Below, piece after piece: positions 25,982-33,605 of a DNA stretch of 33,605 nt (position 1 is its first letter; each line of letters opens with the position of its first letter). The position numbers and the translations under genes are program-made. The stretch is from Corallococcus praedator (GTDB taxonomy: Bacteria; Myxococcota; Myxococcia; Myxococcales; Myxococcaceae). The stretch is from assembly GCF_003612125.1 (NCBI RefSeq), contig NZ_RAWI01000056.1, forward strand, positions 1 to 33,605, read 5' to 3'. The notes beneath the pieces are model-generated. The model was not told where the DNA came from, did not search any database, and worked only from the letters and a program-made list of their open reading frames with translations.

Positions 25982-26707
25982 CTAGCGCCGGGCCATTCTT
26001 GGATCCACTTGACCCTCGCGCAGCGGGGCTCCGCGCCGGAGGGCCGCGGGCGTCCGGCCCGTGAGGGCGACGACGTCGCGGGTCATGTGCGCCTGATCGG
26101 TGAAACCCAGCGCGAGTGCGAGCTGCGCGAGCGGCAGCGTCGAACGGGGAATCTGTCGCCAGGCCTGGAGCGCGCGCACGTCGGCCCGGTAGCGCTTGGG
26201 TGAGACGCCATAGGCCCGCTTGAAGCCGCGAGCCACCGTCTCCACCGCGAGGCCCGTGGTCTCCGCCCATTCCCGGAGCCCCAGCGAGGGATTGTCGCGC
26301 AGCGCGGCGGCGAGCAGGTCCGGCCAGTCCCCGGGACCCGTGATGGGCGCCACGGGTGACGAGGCCACGAGGTCCGCCGCCGCCCTCGGGTCCTTCCGCG
26401 CCAGCCGCACCACGGCATCCACATCCCGCAGCAGTCCTGCGGCCACATCGGGCGCCGAGGTGGGAAGCGGCAGGTTGAGGACGACGGCCCCGGTGGTGTC
26501 GAAGTGGTTCGCGTGCGACTCGAAGGCGCGATGGAACACCACGGAGCCCGCGCGCAGTCGGAAGCGGCCGGAGTCCCCCGCCTCCACATAGCCCCCCGCG
26601 ACGATGACGGAGGTGTAGCCCGTCACGTGTCGGTGGCGCTCCAGCCGGGTCGCCGCCGTGAAGCGCTGCCGCGTCGCGGGTTGCGTGGCGGTCATCGGCT
26701 CGGGCAT
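25982..26707 (-). CDS. AraC-family transcriptional regulator
   Basis: A 241-aa regulator. The N-terminal part contains a cupin-like sensor (HRHVTGYTSVIVAGG, then RAGSVVFHRAFESHANHFD, about 25-85). The C-terminal part holds the AraC double helix-turn-helix: first helix pair around LREWAETTGLAVETVARGFKRAYGVSPKRY (144-173), second around PLAQLALALGFTDQAHMTRDVVALTGRTP (192-220). The start at 26707 has GAGG 5 nt upstream; a further ATG at 26770 is possible but has poorer spacing. It is divergent from the isochorismatase-family gene, with a 7-bp dyad in the shared 114-nt region, and immediately precedes the HExxH lipoprotein gene. It could control either side. Confidence 0.88.
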   Translation of the reverse strand: MPEPMTATQPATRQRFTAATRLERHRHVTGYTSVIVAGGYVEAGDSGRFRLRAGSVVFHRAFESHANHFDTTGAVVLNLPLPTSAPDVAAGLLRDVDAVVRLARKDPRAAADLVASSPVAPITGPGDWPDLLAAALRDNPSLGLREWAETTGLAVETVARGFKRAYGVSPKRYRADVRALQAWRQIPRSTLPLAQLALALGFTDQAHMTRDVVALTGRTPAALRRGAPLREGQVDPRMARR

Positions 26708-26776
26708 CGCGGCCTCACGGCTCCTGGGACGGGCGCGGCTTGACCGCTTCTCCGAGGGGCTGGCAAACATAACAGG

Positions 26777-26795
26777 CCTGCCCGGAAAGGGCAGG
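26777..26795. promoter_or_regulatory. Dyad between AraC regulator and isochorismatase-family gene
   Basis: CCTGCCC-GGAAA-GGGCAGG is a perfect 7-bp inverted repeat in the divergent intergenic region, 27 nt before the isochorismatase-family start. It may be an operator or a leader hairpin. Confidence 0.4.
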
Positions 26796-26821
26796 TCAGG
26801 CCCTTCGCCCCGGAGTCCGCC

Positions 26822-27430
26822 ATGTCGCTCGACCCGTCGACCACCGCCGTGCTGCTGATCGAATACCAGAACGAGTTCGCCACCGAGGGAGGCGTGCTGC
26901 ACCCGGCGGTGAAGGGCGTGATGGCCGAAACGAAGATGCTCCAGAACACCGAGGCGCTGGTGAGGGCCGCGCGGACGAAGGGCGTGACGGTGATGCACGT
27001 GCCCATCTCCTTCGCCGAGGGCTACGGCGAGTTGACCCGGCACCCCTACGGCATCTTGAAGGGCGTGGTCGACGGCAAGGCGTTCGTGAAGGGCAGTTGG
27101 GGCGCGCGGATCATCGACTCGCTGGAGCCGCAGAAGGGCGACATCGTGATTGAAGGCAAGCGCGGCCTGGACACCTTCGCCAGCACGAACCTCGACTTCA
27201 TCCTGCGCAGCAAGGGCATCAAGACGGTGGTGATTGGCGGCTTCCTCACCAACTGCTGTGTCGAGTCCACGATGCGCACCGCGTACGAGCACGGCTACGA
27301 CGTCATCACCCTCGTCGACTGCACTGCCGCGACCTCATCGGAAGAGCACAAGAGCGCGCTCAAGTATGACTTCCCGATGTTCTCGCGTCCGATGCCGTCC
27401 TCGGAAGTGATCGGCATGTTCAAGGCGTAG
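26822..27430 (+). CDS. Isochorismatase/nicotinamidase-family cysteine hydrolase
   Basis: A 202-aa cytoplasmic hydrolase of the isochorismatase superfamily, which hydrolyses C-N or vinyl-ether bonds. The nucleophile is C146 in GFLTNCCVEST, the conserved cis-peptide neighbour precedes it, and the catalytic lysine is K113 (EGKRGLDTF). The catalytic aspartate of the IDxQxDF motif is glutamate here (E14 in LLIEYQNEF), a conservative change that I believe occurs in one branch of the family. GGAG lies 6 nt before the start. It is divergent from an AraC regulator. The substrate is not predictable from sequence. Confidence 0.9.
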   Translation: MSLDPSTTAVLLIEYQNEFATEGGVLHPAVKGVMAETKMLQNTEALVRAARTKGVTVMHVPISFAEGYGELTRHPYGILKGVVDGKAFVKGSWGARIIDSLEPQKGDIVIEGKRGLDTFASTNLDFILRSKGIKTVVIGGFLTNCCVESTMRTAYEHGYDVITLVDCTAATSSEEHKSALKYDFPMFSRPMPSSEVIGMFKA

Positions 27431-27462
27431 GGCCCTGTCCGGTGCCGACATGTGAATGATTG

Positions 27463-27498
27463 GAAGCCCGGCTCCCCTGTCGCGGAGGGCCGGGCTTC
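27463..27498. terminator. 10-bp bidirectional terminator
   Basis: GAAGCCCGGC (27463-27472) pairs with GCCGGGCTTC (27489-27498), with an additional inner TCC/GGA pairing. It sits between the convergent isochorismatase-family gene (stop 27430) and the MYXO-CTERM gene (stop 27531). Confidence 0.68.
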
Positions 27499-27530
27499 AA
27501 GCTGTGCAGGCGCCAGAAGTCCGGCCCCTG

Positions 27531-30077
27531 TCAGTGCCGTGCCCGGCGGGGCTTCCACACCAGTCCCGCCAGGAGCCACCAGCCCAGGACGCCCGGAATC
27601 GCGGTGGCGCCACAGCCACAGCCGCCGGATTCGTCCTCCATCCCGTCCGGCACCGTGCCGGCGTCGTGCGTGGTGCCCGCATCCAGCCCGGTGCCCGCGT
27701 CCGCGACGGTGCCCGCATCAACCTCGGTGCCTGCGTCCGCGACGGTGCCCGCATCGGCATCAGGGCCCGCGTCCGTTTCGGGTCCAGCATCAATCGCCCC
27801 GCCACCATCCGGCTCCGTTCCCGCGTCGGCCGCGACTGGCGACTGGACCCGGAGCTGGAACGTCTGCACCGCATCCGGCGTCTGCCCATTGCTCGCGCGA
27901 ACGGACACGCTCACGGTCGTTTCAGCCGGGGGCGTCCACGACAGGAGCCCGGACTCAGCGTTCAGCGTCATGCCCTCCGGGGCCTGCTCCAGCGTGAGCA
28001 CGGGCGTGGGCCGCCCGGCCGCCGTGACGGAATAGGCATAGGGCTCACCGACAGTGGCCTCCGTGACGGGCACGGAGGTGATGACAGGCACCCCGGCGAC
28101 ATCCCGGGCGGTGACGGTGACGGCCCGCGCTTCCATCCCGGGCGCGGATACCGTGAACACCGCGATGTCATCATCACTGTCGGAGTCCCGGGTCGTCGCG
28201 ACGGTGACGGTCTTCGGCGCCGTACCGTCCTCCGGGGTGAACGTCAGGGTTGCGCCTTCCGTGACGGTCACGTCTTCGCTCCCCGACGTGCGCGCGACGG
28301 TGAGCGTCACGGGCGCTGTCGGCGCGTAGGCCAGGGCCACGGTGAAGGAGCCGCCCGTGCCTTCCTCCAGGTCCAGGGAGGTAGCGGAGAGCTGGAGCGC
28401 CTGGATTTCATCCTCCGAGGTGCGCACCCGGATGTCCGCTCCGGGAAGGCCCTCCGGGAAACCCTCGTACGTGGTGAAGTAGACCGTACCGTGGTCGACG
28501 TCGGCGTCCGCGTCCTGGGCGGCGGAGATCGTCACGAACTGCGGGACGCTCCAGTTGGTTGCGTTGAAGCCGAGCACGCGGCCTTCGCTCACCTGGAAGT
28601 CTCCTTCCTCACGCAGCTCCGCGATGACGGTCATCGGCTTGGTGGGGGGCGCGGACAGGGACACCATGATCGTCTTCGTCCCTCCTTCCGGAATGACCAG
28701 GTCCTGCGACGACACGATCAAGCCCAGTCCCGGCGGGAGGGGGGTGACCCGGATGATTTGTCCCCAGAAGGACAAGGCATACAGAGCCCCGTCCGGTCCC
28801 ATCGTCATGTCGGTGAACGGGCCCATGCCGATCAGGAACAGCTCCACCCGGTCCACGGAGCTGTCCGGTCGGAGGACGGCGCGATAGGAATTGCCACTGA
28901 AGTCCGCGAAGAAATAGTTGCCCTGGTACTCCGGAGGAAAGAGCGGGCCCTCGCAGAAGGCGCCGCCTACCAGGGCATAGCCCATCCAATCCGTCCTCAA
29001 GCTGCCGCCTCCACTCACTGCATCGGGTCCGGGCTGCGCCACCGTGAAGGTGTGGGGCGAGGGGAATCCGGAGATGAACGCGAGCCCGTTGAAGCTCGGA
29101 TCCCGCACATCGATCAGGTGGAGCCGCGTGCCCTGACGCAGGGAGGAGACAGGGCGCCAGGCGTCCTCCACCGTGAAGGTCACGACGCCATCCTTGCGGA
29201 CCGCGCCTGTCTCCGTGAATGCATACTCATCCCACCCCGCCGGATTGTAGGTGACCTGCGGCTTCAGGTAGCCCTCGGGTTGGTTGTTCTCGTACAGGGA
29301 CCAGCCCGCGTGGTCGCCCGGCCCCACCCGGAAGATCTGCTCAGCCCTGTCTCCGGCGACGTTGACCCAGAGATGTGACGTGCCAGGCTGGAAGCGCATC
29401 CGGAAGGGATTGCGGAAGCCCCGGGCCCAGATGAGATCGTTGTTGGGGCCGGGGCCGTCGTAGAAGGGGTTGTCCGTGGGGACGGTCCCGTCCTTGTGGA
29501 CGCGGTTGATCTTCGACGCCATCAGCGTCAGGTCATCGTCGGTTCCCTCTCCTCCCCTGTCTCCTACCCCGAAGTACAGCAGACCGTCAGGACCGAAGGC
29601 CAAGCCACCGCCGTTGTGATAGGAGTTGGCGGGGATGTTGTCCACGATGACGGTGCGGTCCATTCCCACGCCCTCGACGTCGGTGTACCGGAGGATCCGG
29701 GTGACAGGCCGGATGGCAGGGCCCTCCTGGGTGGCGAAGAAGTAGACGTAGTGATTGTTCGTGAAATCCGGGTCGAAGACGAGGCTCACCAATCCCTGCT
29801 CGTTCTCGGTCACCACGTCTTCGGTGATGAAGGGCACCGGCTGCAATACGCCGTTCTGGAAGATGAGGGCCTTACCGTCCTTGAGCGTCACGAAGAGGCG
29901 GTTGGAACCGTCCGGAGCCCAGGCCAGCCCTGTCGACTCGCGCAGTGCATTCGACAAGATGTAGTCCTCCATCTCGACGCCATAGGAACCCTGGGCGGGC
30001 GGAGGAACGCGGGTCTGCGCTTGGGAGGAGAGAGCTGTCAATAACGTCAGGGCAAGCCAGGGAAGCAATAAGCGCAT
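27531..30077 (-). CDS. PQQ-dependent sugar dehydrogenase-like MYXO-CTERM surface protein
   Basis: An 848-aa exported protein. The signal peptide is MRLLLPWLALTLLTALSSQAQ. Residues about 40-445 form a six-bladed propeller like soluble glucose/sorbosone dehydrogenases (YliI type): LAWAPDGSNRLFVTLKDG, HNGGGLAFGPDGLLYFGVGD, WARGFRNPFRM. Two Calx-beta-like beta domains (about 452-555 and 560-660) and an Ig-like putative binding domain (about 663-745) follow. Then comes a DAG-rich repeat linker (751-812) and a MYXO-CTERM signal: SGGCGCG (817-823), hydrophobic helix, KPRRARH end. MYXO-CTERM proteins are processed by a myxosortase and displayed on the surface. It probably oxidises sugars or aldoses; PQQ binding is inferred. 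It starts 10 nt after the PPOX-family gene, so the two are probably co-transcribed. The Shine-Dalgarno is weak. Confidence 0.87.
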   Translation of the reverse strand: MRLLLPWLALTLLTALSSQAQTRVPPPAQGSYGVEMEDYILSNALRESTGLAWAPDGSNRLFVTLKDGKALIFQNGVLQPVPFITEDVVTENEQGLVSLVFDPDFTNNHYVYFFATQEGPAIRPVTRILRYTDVEGVGMDRTVIVDNIPANSYHNGGGLAFGPDGLLYFGVGDRGGEGTDDDLTLMASKINRVHKDGTVPTDNPFYDGPGPNNDLIWARGFRNPFRMRFQPGTSHLWVNVAGDRAEQIFRVGPGDHAGWSLYENNQPEGYLKPQVTYNPAGWDEYAFTETGAVRKDGVVTFTVEDAWRPVSSLRQGTRLHLIDVRDPSFNGLAFISGFPSPHTFTVAQPGPDAVSGGGSLRTDWMGYALVGGAFCEGPLFPPEYQGNYFFADFSGNSYRAVLRPDSSVDRVELFLIGMGPFTDMTMGPDGALYALSFWGQIIRVTPLPPGLGLIVSSQDLVIPEGGTKTIMVSLSAPPTKPMTVIAELREEGDFQVSEGRVLGFNATNWSVPQFVTISAAQDADADVDHGTVYFTTYEGFPEGLPGADIRVRTSEDEIQALQLSATSLDLEEGTGGSFTVALAYAPTAPVTLTVARTSGSEDVTVTEGATLTFTPEDGTAPKTVTVATTRDSDSDDDIAVFTVSAPGMEARAVTVTARDVAGVPVITSVPVTEATVGEPYAYSVTAAGRPTPVLTLEQAPEGMTLNAESGLLSWTPPAETTVSVSVRASNGQTPDAVQTFQLRVQSPVAADAGTEPDGGGAIDAGPETDAGPDADAGTVADAGTEVDAGTVADAGTGLDAGTTHDAGTVPDGMEDESGGCGCGATAIPGVLGWWLLAGLVWKPRRARH
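27642..27827 (-). repeat. In-frame DAG-type coding repeat
   Basis: This stretch encodes about nine spaced DAG tripeptides (patterns DAGTVA, DAGTEV, DAGTGL) from near-identical 18-nt units. It is the flexible linker before the MYXO-CTERM signal and is likely to vary in length between strains through slippage. Confidence 0.8.
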
Positions 30078-30087
30078 GCCTCGGACT

Positions 30088-30738
30088 CTAACCCCTTTCG
30101 GTTTCGTCTCCTGTCTTTGAATCGCGGCTCCGGAGCTCCGCCTTGAGGCTGCGGTTCTCGGCTTCCAGCTCCGCGATGCGCTTCTCCAGTCGTTGGAGCG
30201 CCTGGGCCACGTCGGAGGCATCGAGCTTCTGGGGAATGTGCTTCGGGCAGTTCACGTCCCAGGCGCTCACCGTGAGGAGGATCACCTGCTCGGGGCGCGC
30301 CCGGGGCTCCGTGGGAGCGAACCGGGACAGCAGAGCGTCCGTCGCGGGGACGGCGCGCGCCGTGCCCCAGACCTTGACGCGGCGCTGGTGCGCGTAGTCG
30401 ATGAGAAAGAGGCAGACCCGATCATTCTCCGACAGGTTGCCCGTCGAGACGTACTGGCGGTTGCCCACGAAGTCGACGAACCCGAGCGTGTGATCATCGA
30501 GCGCCTGGATGAAGCCTGGGAGGCCCCCTCGATGCTGGACGTAGGGCTGTCCATCCGCGCTCGCGGTGGCCAGGAACCCCGTGTTCACCTGCGCCAGGAA
30601 CGCGCGCAGGTCCTCCGTCACCTCGGTCTCGAAGCCCCCGGCGCGCTCCATCCGGGCATACGCGGCCCTGGAGCCGCGCTCGCCCTGCACCTGCTTCACC
30701 GCCGGGGAGAAGGCCACATCACTTGAGATGGGTTTCAT
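30088..30738 (-). CDS. Pyridoxamine 5'-phosphate oxidase-family flavin-binding protein
   Basis: A 216-aa protein with the split-barrel FMN-binding fold. Characteristic segments are VNTGFLATASADGQPYVQHRGG (about 51-72) and FVDFVGNRQYVSTGNLSENDRVCLFLIDY (about 87-115), typical of pyridoxamine 5'-phosphate oxidase-like (PPOX) proteins. This branch is a general FMN/F420-type reductase group rather than true PdxH. The last 45 residues (ALQRLEKRIAELEAENRSLK) form a coiled coil that is unusual for the family and suggests dimer or partner binding. GGAGG lies about 9 nt before the ATG. It is divergent from a LysR gene and followed after 10 nt by the surface dehydrogenase gene. Substrate unknown. Confidence 0.87.
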   Translation of the reverse strand: MKPISSDVAFSPAVKQVQGERGSRAAYARMERAGGFETEVTEDLRAFLAQVNTGFLATASADGQPYVQHRGGLPGFIQALDDHTLGFVDFVGNRQYVSTGNLSENDRVCLFLIDYAHQRRVKVWGTARAVPATDALLSRFAPTEPRARPEQVILLTVSAWDVNCPKHIPQKLDASDVAQALQRLEKRIAELEAENRSLKAELRSRDSKTGDETERG

Positions 30739-30829
30739 TGAGAAGAACCTCCAAGCTTCCCAAGGTACGGACCTCCCGCTTCGTCAACAATGGCGCGTCC
30801 GTGGTAACAGTATTCCAGGAGGTGGAACA

Positions 30830-31732
30830 ATGGATCGAGTCGGGGAGTGGCGCCTCTTCGTGTCCGTCGCGAGCCTGGGAAGCTTCATCGAGGCGGCCCG
30901 CGCCCACTCACGTTCCCCGCAGAGCGTCACCCGCGCCGTCGCCGCGCTGGAGAAGCGGCTGGGCACGCGCCTGCTGAACCGGACCACCCGGTCCGTCTCG
31001 CTCACGGGAGAGGGGGAGCGCTACCTCGAGCGCAGCCGCCGGGCGCTGGCGGAGTTCGAGCTGCTCGAAGCGCCCTCGGACGCCCGGGCCGAGCTGCACG
31101 GCACGCTGTCCGTGACGGCGTCGGTGCTGTTCGGCCAGCTCCACCTCGTGCCCGTGGTGGCGGAGTTCCTGGAGGCCCATCCCCAACTGGACCTGCGGCT
31201 CACCCTGCTCGATCGCGTGGTGTCATTGGCGGAGGAGGGCATCGACCTGGGCGTGCGCATCGGCGCGCTCTCCGACTCGGCGCTGCGGGCCCTCAGGATC
31301 GGCCACGTGCGGTCGGTCCTTTGCGCGAGCCCGGCGTACTTGAAACGCGCGGGCGTGCCGAAGGACCCGGAGGCGCTGGCCCGCCACGCCTGCATCGCGT
31401 TCACGACCACGACCCCCATCGCGGACCGGTGGTCCTTCCCGAGCGGTGGAAGGCGGGAGCGAGGCGTCGCCGTGCATCCACGGCTGATCGTCAACACGGC
31501 CCAGGCGGCCATCGAAGCCGCGCTGGCCGGCGTGGGGCTCGTGCGGGTCCTCTCCTATCAGGTGGACTCGCTGCTCGCGGACAAGCGGCTGCGCGTGGTG
31601 CTTGAGCCGTTCGAGCCGGAGCCCGTTCCGGTGCACCTCGTCCACCTGCCGGGCCCCCAGCGTCGCGCGGCGGCGGCCTTCCTGGAGTTCGCCGCCCAGC
31701 GACTGCGCAAGCGCATCGGCTCGCGGGCATGA
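30830..31732 (+). CDS. LysR-family regulator (CrgA-like), divergent from PPOX gene
   Basis: A 300-aa LysR-type regulator. The winged helix-turn-helix covers SFIEAARAHSRSPQSVTRAVA and continues into LEKRLGTRLLNRTTRSVSLT (about 19-59), a sequence typical of the large CrgA/DmlR-like branch. The effector domain (about 90-290) starts at GTLSVTASVLFGQLHLVP. AGGAGG lies 7 nt before the chosen ATG. An earlier in-frame start would run through the divergent promoter and the PPOX gene. Only 91 nt separate it from the PPOX-family gene, which it probably controls together with the following surface-protein gene. Confidence 0.91.
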   Translation: MDRVGEWRLFVSVASLGSFIEAARAHSRSPQSVTRAVAALEKRLGTRLLNRTTRSVSLTGEGERYLERSRRALAEFELLEAPSDARAELHGTLSVTASVLFGQLHLVPVVAEFLEAHPQLDLRLTLLDRVVSLAEEGIDLGVRIGALSDSALRALRIGHVRSVLCASPAYLKRAGVPKDPEALARHACIAFTTTTPIADRWSFPSGGRRERGVAVHPRLIVNTAQAAIEAALAGVGLVRVLSYQVDSLLADKRLRVVLEPFEPEPVPVHLVHLPGPQRRAAAAFLEFAAQRLRKRIGSRA

Positions 31733-31912
31733 CGCACCCGCGCACGCCCACGGGTCTCAAGACGTGTGTGGCAGGGATTGTTGTGATTATTGCTTAATCC
31801 GTGCTTGCTGGTTTTTGAGGGTGAGGTGTCCTAGAAAGGTGTGTTGTCCGCCCCGACGCTCCCGTGCCGGGACCGTGGGAAGAAACGCTTCAGGACAAGA
31901 GGGGAAACGAGA

Positions 31913-32665
31913 ATGTTCAAGCCAGCGGCAGTCCTCGTGGTGAGCTGTGGCGTGTTGTTGTCCGGCTGCGGTACCGACCTGCCCTCGGAGAACGAGGCGA
32001 TCCGTTCCAACCTCATCGAAGCCGGGTTTCCGGCCGAGGACATCCGGGTCGTCGACGGTGCCGTGTACCTGGGGCACGACGCCCAGGTGAGCCTTGAGGC
32101 GTCCCAGGAGATGCTCCAGCGCGACGAGGGGACCGCGGAGCACTACCGCACGACCAACCTCGTCGGTGCGAGCGTGACGCGGATCTGCATCAATCCCACC
32201 GCGGCGTTCAACAGCTACAGCCGGCTGAGCCAGGGGCTCGACCTGGCCATCCAGAACTACAACAGCCTGGGGCTGCGCTTCACCATGACGCGGGGGCCGA
32301 GCAGCGCTTGCAACGCGAACATCACCGCGACGACCATGAGCGGGGCCAACGGTTCCTCGGGATACCCCTCGGGCGGCCTTCCCTACGGGACCATCAGCAT
32401 CGGGACCGGCCTGCAGAGCTACAGCGTGGATGTGAATGAGCACGTCATCACCCACCAGCTGGGCCACACCCTCGGCCTGCGCCACACGGACTTCTTCAAC
32501 ACGGCGGGTTGCGGCGGCAGCGAAGGTTCAGCAGGAGTGGGTGGCATCCTCATTCCCGGGACGCCGACCGTGGACCCTCTGTCCATCATGAACTCCTGCT
32601 TCAGTTCGACCGCGACCGGCGAGTTCTCCCAATACGACATCCTCGCGCTGAACTACCTCTACTGA
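31913..32665 (+). CDS. M57-like metalloprotease lipoprotein with HQxxH active site
   Basis: A 250-aa predicted lipoprotein (MFKPAAVLVVSCGVLLSGC, C19) related to the myxobacterial M57-type metzincin proteases. The zinc-site segment is THQLGHTLGLRHTD (180-193): H181, H185 and H191 match HExxHxxGxxH, but the general-base glutamate is glutamine (Q182, codon CAG at 32456-32458). A Met-turn is present (SIMNSC, 224-229). Family members are extracellular proteases. With Gln in place of Glu this one should bind zinc but have little or no peptidase activity. GAGGGG lies 8 nt before the ATG. Upstream is a 180-nt gap with an A/T-rich patch near 31775-31820 that may hold its promoter. Family confident; activity doubtful. 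Confidence 0.83.
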   Translation: MFKPAAVLVVSCGVLLSGCGTDLPSENEAIRSNLIEAGFPAEDIRVVDGAVYLGHDAQVSLEASQEMLQRDEGTAEHYRTTNLVGASVTRICINPTAAFNSYSRLSQGLDLAIQNYNSLGLRFTMTRGPSSACNANITATTMSGANGSSGYPSGGLPYGTISIGTGLQSYSVDVNEHVITHQLGHTLGLRHTDFFNTAGCGGSEGSAGVGGILIPGTPTVDPLSIMNSCFSSTATGEFSQYDILALNYLY

Positions 32666-32672
32666 GCGTCCA

Positions 32673-32688
32673 GGCCCGGTCGCGGGCC
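32673..32688. terminator. Hairpin between convergent protease-like and methyltransferase genes
   Basis: GGCCCG-GTCG-CGGGCC is a perfect 6-bp stem within the 31 nt that separate the two stop codons (32665 and 32697). It is a plausible bidirectional terminator. Confidence 0.5.
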
Positions 32689-32696
32689 GCCTCGCA

Positions 32697-33605
32697 CTAC
32701 GCGAAGGCGGCGCTGCGCAGGACCATCACGTCGGCGAAGTCCAGGCGCTCCGGCGCGAGGCACAGCGCGCCCTGCGTCACCTGCTCGAGGAAATGCTCTC
32801 CGTAGTCGAGGCGCGGGCCCTGGGCGTACACGGTGATGTCCCGGGCCCGCGCGAAGTCCCCGAGCATCCGGGCCACCGCGTGCGCCACCTCTCCCCAGAA
32901 GGGGAAGTACAGGTAGAACGCGGTGCCGTCCGACATGTCCACGTCGCGGACATCCGCGTGGATGAACTCCAGGTTCGGCAACGCGAAACGTTCGCCATTG
33001 CGGCGCGCGGACTCGACGTATGTCTGTCCATACTCCACGCCCTTGACCCGGGCGGAGGAGCTGGCGGCCACGGTGATGGCGAACTTCCCATTGCCACAGC
33101 CAAGGTCGTAGACGGTGTCGCGCGGCCCGGGGCTCGTGATGGACAGGAAGTCGGAGATGCGCCTGGCCCGTGAGGCCATGTTCACCTGACCGAACGGGGG
33201 CCGGTCCTGGCCGGTGGTGATGCGCGAAATGCGCAGCAGGCCCTCGAGCCAGTCATCCGCCGCCGTGCTCGCGCGGCCCGTGGACTCGGTGAAGCCCAGT
33301 CCCTCCCACTGCTCCCGGAAGCCCGCCGCGGAGAGGTCTCCCGAGCGAAGCTGCCGGGCGACGTCCGCGCCGGTCGCATCCAGCGCTGCGGTCACCACGA
33401 GCGCACGCGCCTCCAGCGCCGTCCAGAGCGCCTGGAGCTCCGGGCGCGCCCGCACATCGAGCAGGAGCAGCTCCGGTTCGACGTTCTCTTGAACGAAGGC
33501 GAACCGCTCGAGCAGCTCCCACTGCGCGCCCAGGCCCAACGTCCGCGGATCCGATGGGGCGAGGAGAAGCTCGGCGCGCTCGACCCACCAGGGGGAGGCA
33601 GGTGG
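32697..33605 (-). CDS. Class I SAM-dependent methyltransferase, 5' end outside window
   Basis: A partial protein; 302 codons are visible and the frame stays open to the right edge, so its start is outside. The C-terminal half is a Rossmann-type S-adenosylmethionine methyltransferase: motif I VYDLGCGNGKFA, acidic post-I GVEYGQTYVESARRN, motif II/III FIHADVRDVDM, and a YLYFPFW strand in the motif IV region. The N-terminal ~150 residues are helical and not recognised. A TTG at 33537-33539 could in principle start it. However, upstream codons (WWVERAELLLAPSDPR) look like coding sequence, so the gene is more likely truncated by the window. Methyl acceptor unknown. Confidence 0.82.
   Translation of the reverse strand, partial: PPASPWWVERAELLLAPSDPRTLGLGAQWELLERFAFVQENVEPELLLLDVRARPELQALWTALEARALVVTAALDATGADVARQLRSGDLSAAGFREQWEGLGFTESTGRASTAADDWLEGLLRISRITTGQDRPPFGQVNMASRARRISDFLSITSPGPRDTVYDLGCGNGKFAITVAASSSARVKGVEYGQTYVESARRNGERFALPNLEFIHADVRDVDMSDGTAFYLYFPFWGEVAHAVARMLGDFARARDITVYAQGPRLDYGEHFLEQVTQGALCLAPERLDFADVMVLRSAAFA

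Noticed and set aside
27642-27827. Short tandem repeat as CRISPR or non-coding satellite
   Set aside because: The units are in frame inside a gene and encode the DAG linker before the MYXO-CTERM signal; there are no spacers.
33537-33539. TTG as start of the methyltransferase
   Set aside because: The frame stays open with protein-like sequence to the window edge, so the gene most likely begins outside.

Overview
The window is about 70% GC with strongly G/C-ending codons. It carries several hallmarks of a myxobacterium of the Myxococcus/Corallococcus type: a MYXO-CTERM sorting signal, an M57-type metalloprotease lipoprotein, an I36/crystallin-like secreted protein, and many LysR regulators with divergent oxidoreductases. 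I see no rRNA, tRNA, CRISPR array, insertion sequence or prophage gene. The genus is an inference from these families.

Layout. 1-9.3 kb is mixed accessory chromosome: GDSL hydrolase (-), a three-domain DUF1801/SRPBCC protein (+), carboxymuconolactone decarboxylase-like protein (-), aldo/keto reductase (-), PPC-repeat lipoprotein (+), beta-lactamase-fold serine hydrolase (+), bile acid:sodium symporter-family transporter (+) and DoxX-like membrane protein (+). 8.4-12.4 kb is a LysR regulator divergent from a thiamine-diphosphate enzyme and an aldehyde dehydrogenase whose frame is broken. 12.5-15.4 kb holds a DUF3060-like exported protein, a second LysR divergent from an aldo/keto reductase, and an I36-like secreted protein whose mRNA leader can pair with its own Shine-Dalgarno sequence.

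15.5-26.7 kb is the centre of interest: one minus-strand run of an AraC-type regulator, a lipoprotein with an HExxH motif, and three consecutive paralogous double-AAA+ ATPases of the Clp/HSP100 class (1137, 1126 and 769 aa). The ATPases are 3-4 nt apart, with each internal Shine-Dalgarno buried in the end of the preceding gene. All three replace the Clp N domain with a shared unrecognised domain. They keep Walker A but lose the Walker B glutamate in the first ATPase domain. The second ATPase domain is intact, but the GYVG pore-loop segment is missing. The first ATPase ends in a region that reads as a degenerate class-I release factor (RF2-like) with the SPF and GGQ motifs gone. I know of no described system with this combination. 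It suggests a specialised remodelling complex, possibly connected to ribosomes or translation; the function is unproven.

26.8-33.6 kb: isochorismatase-family hydrolase (+), a cell-surface PQQ-dehydrogenase-like MYXO-CTERM protein (-) behind a flavin-binding PPOX-family protein (-), a divergent LysR regulator (+), an M57-like metalloprotease lipoprotein with HQxxH instead of HExxH (+), and a class-I methyltransferase (-) running off the right edge. Convergent gene pairs are mostly separated by strong hairpins.
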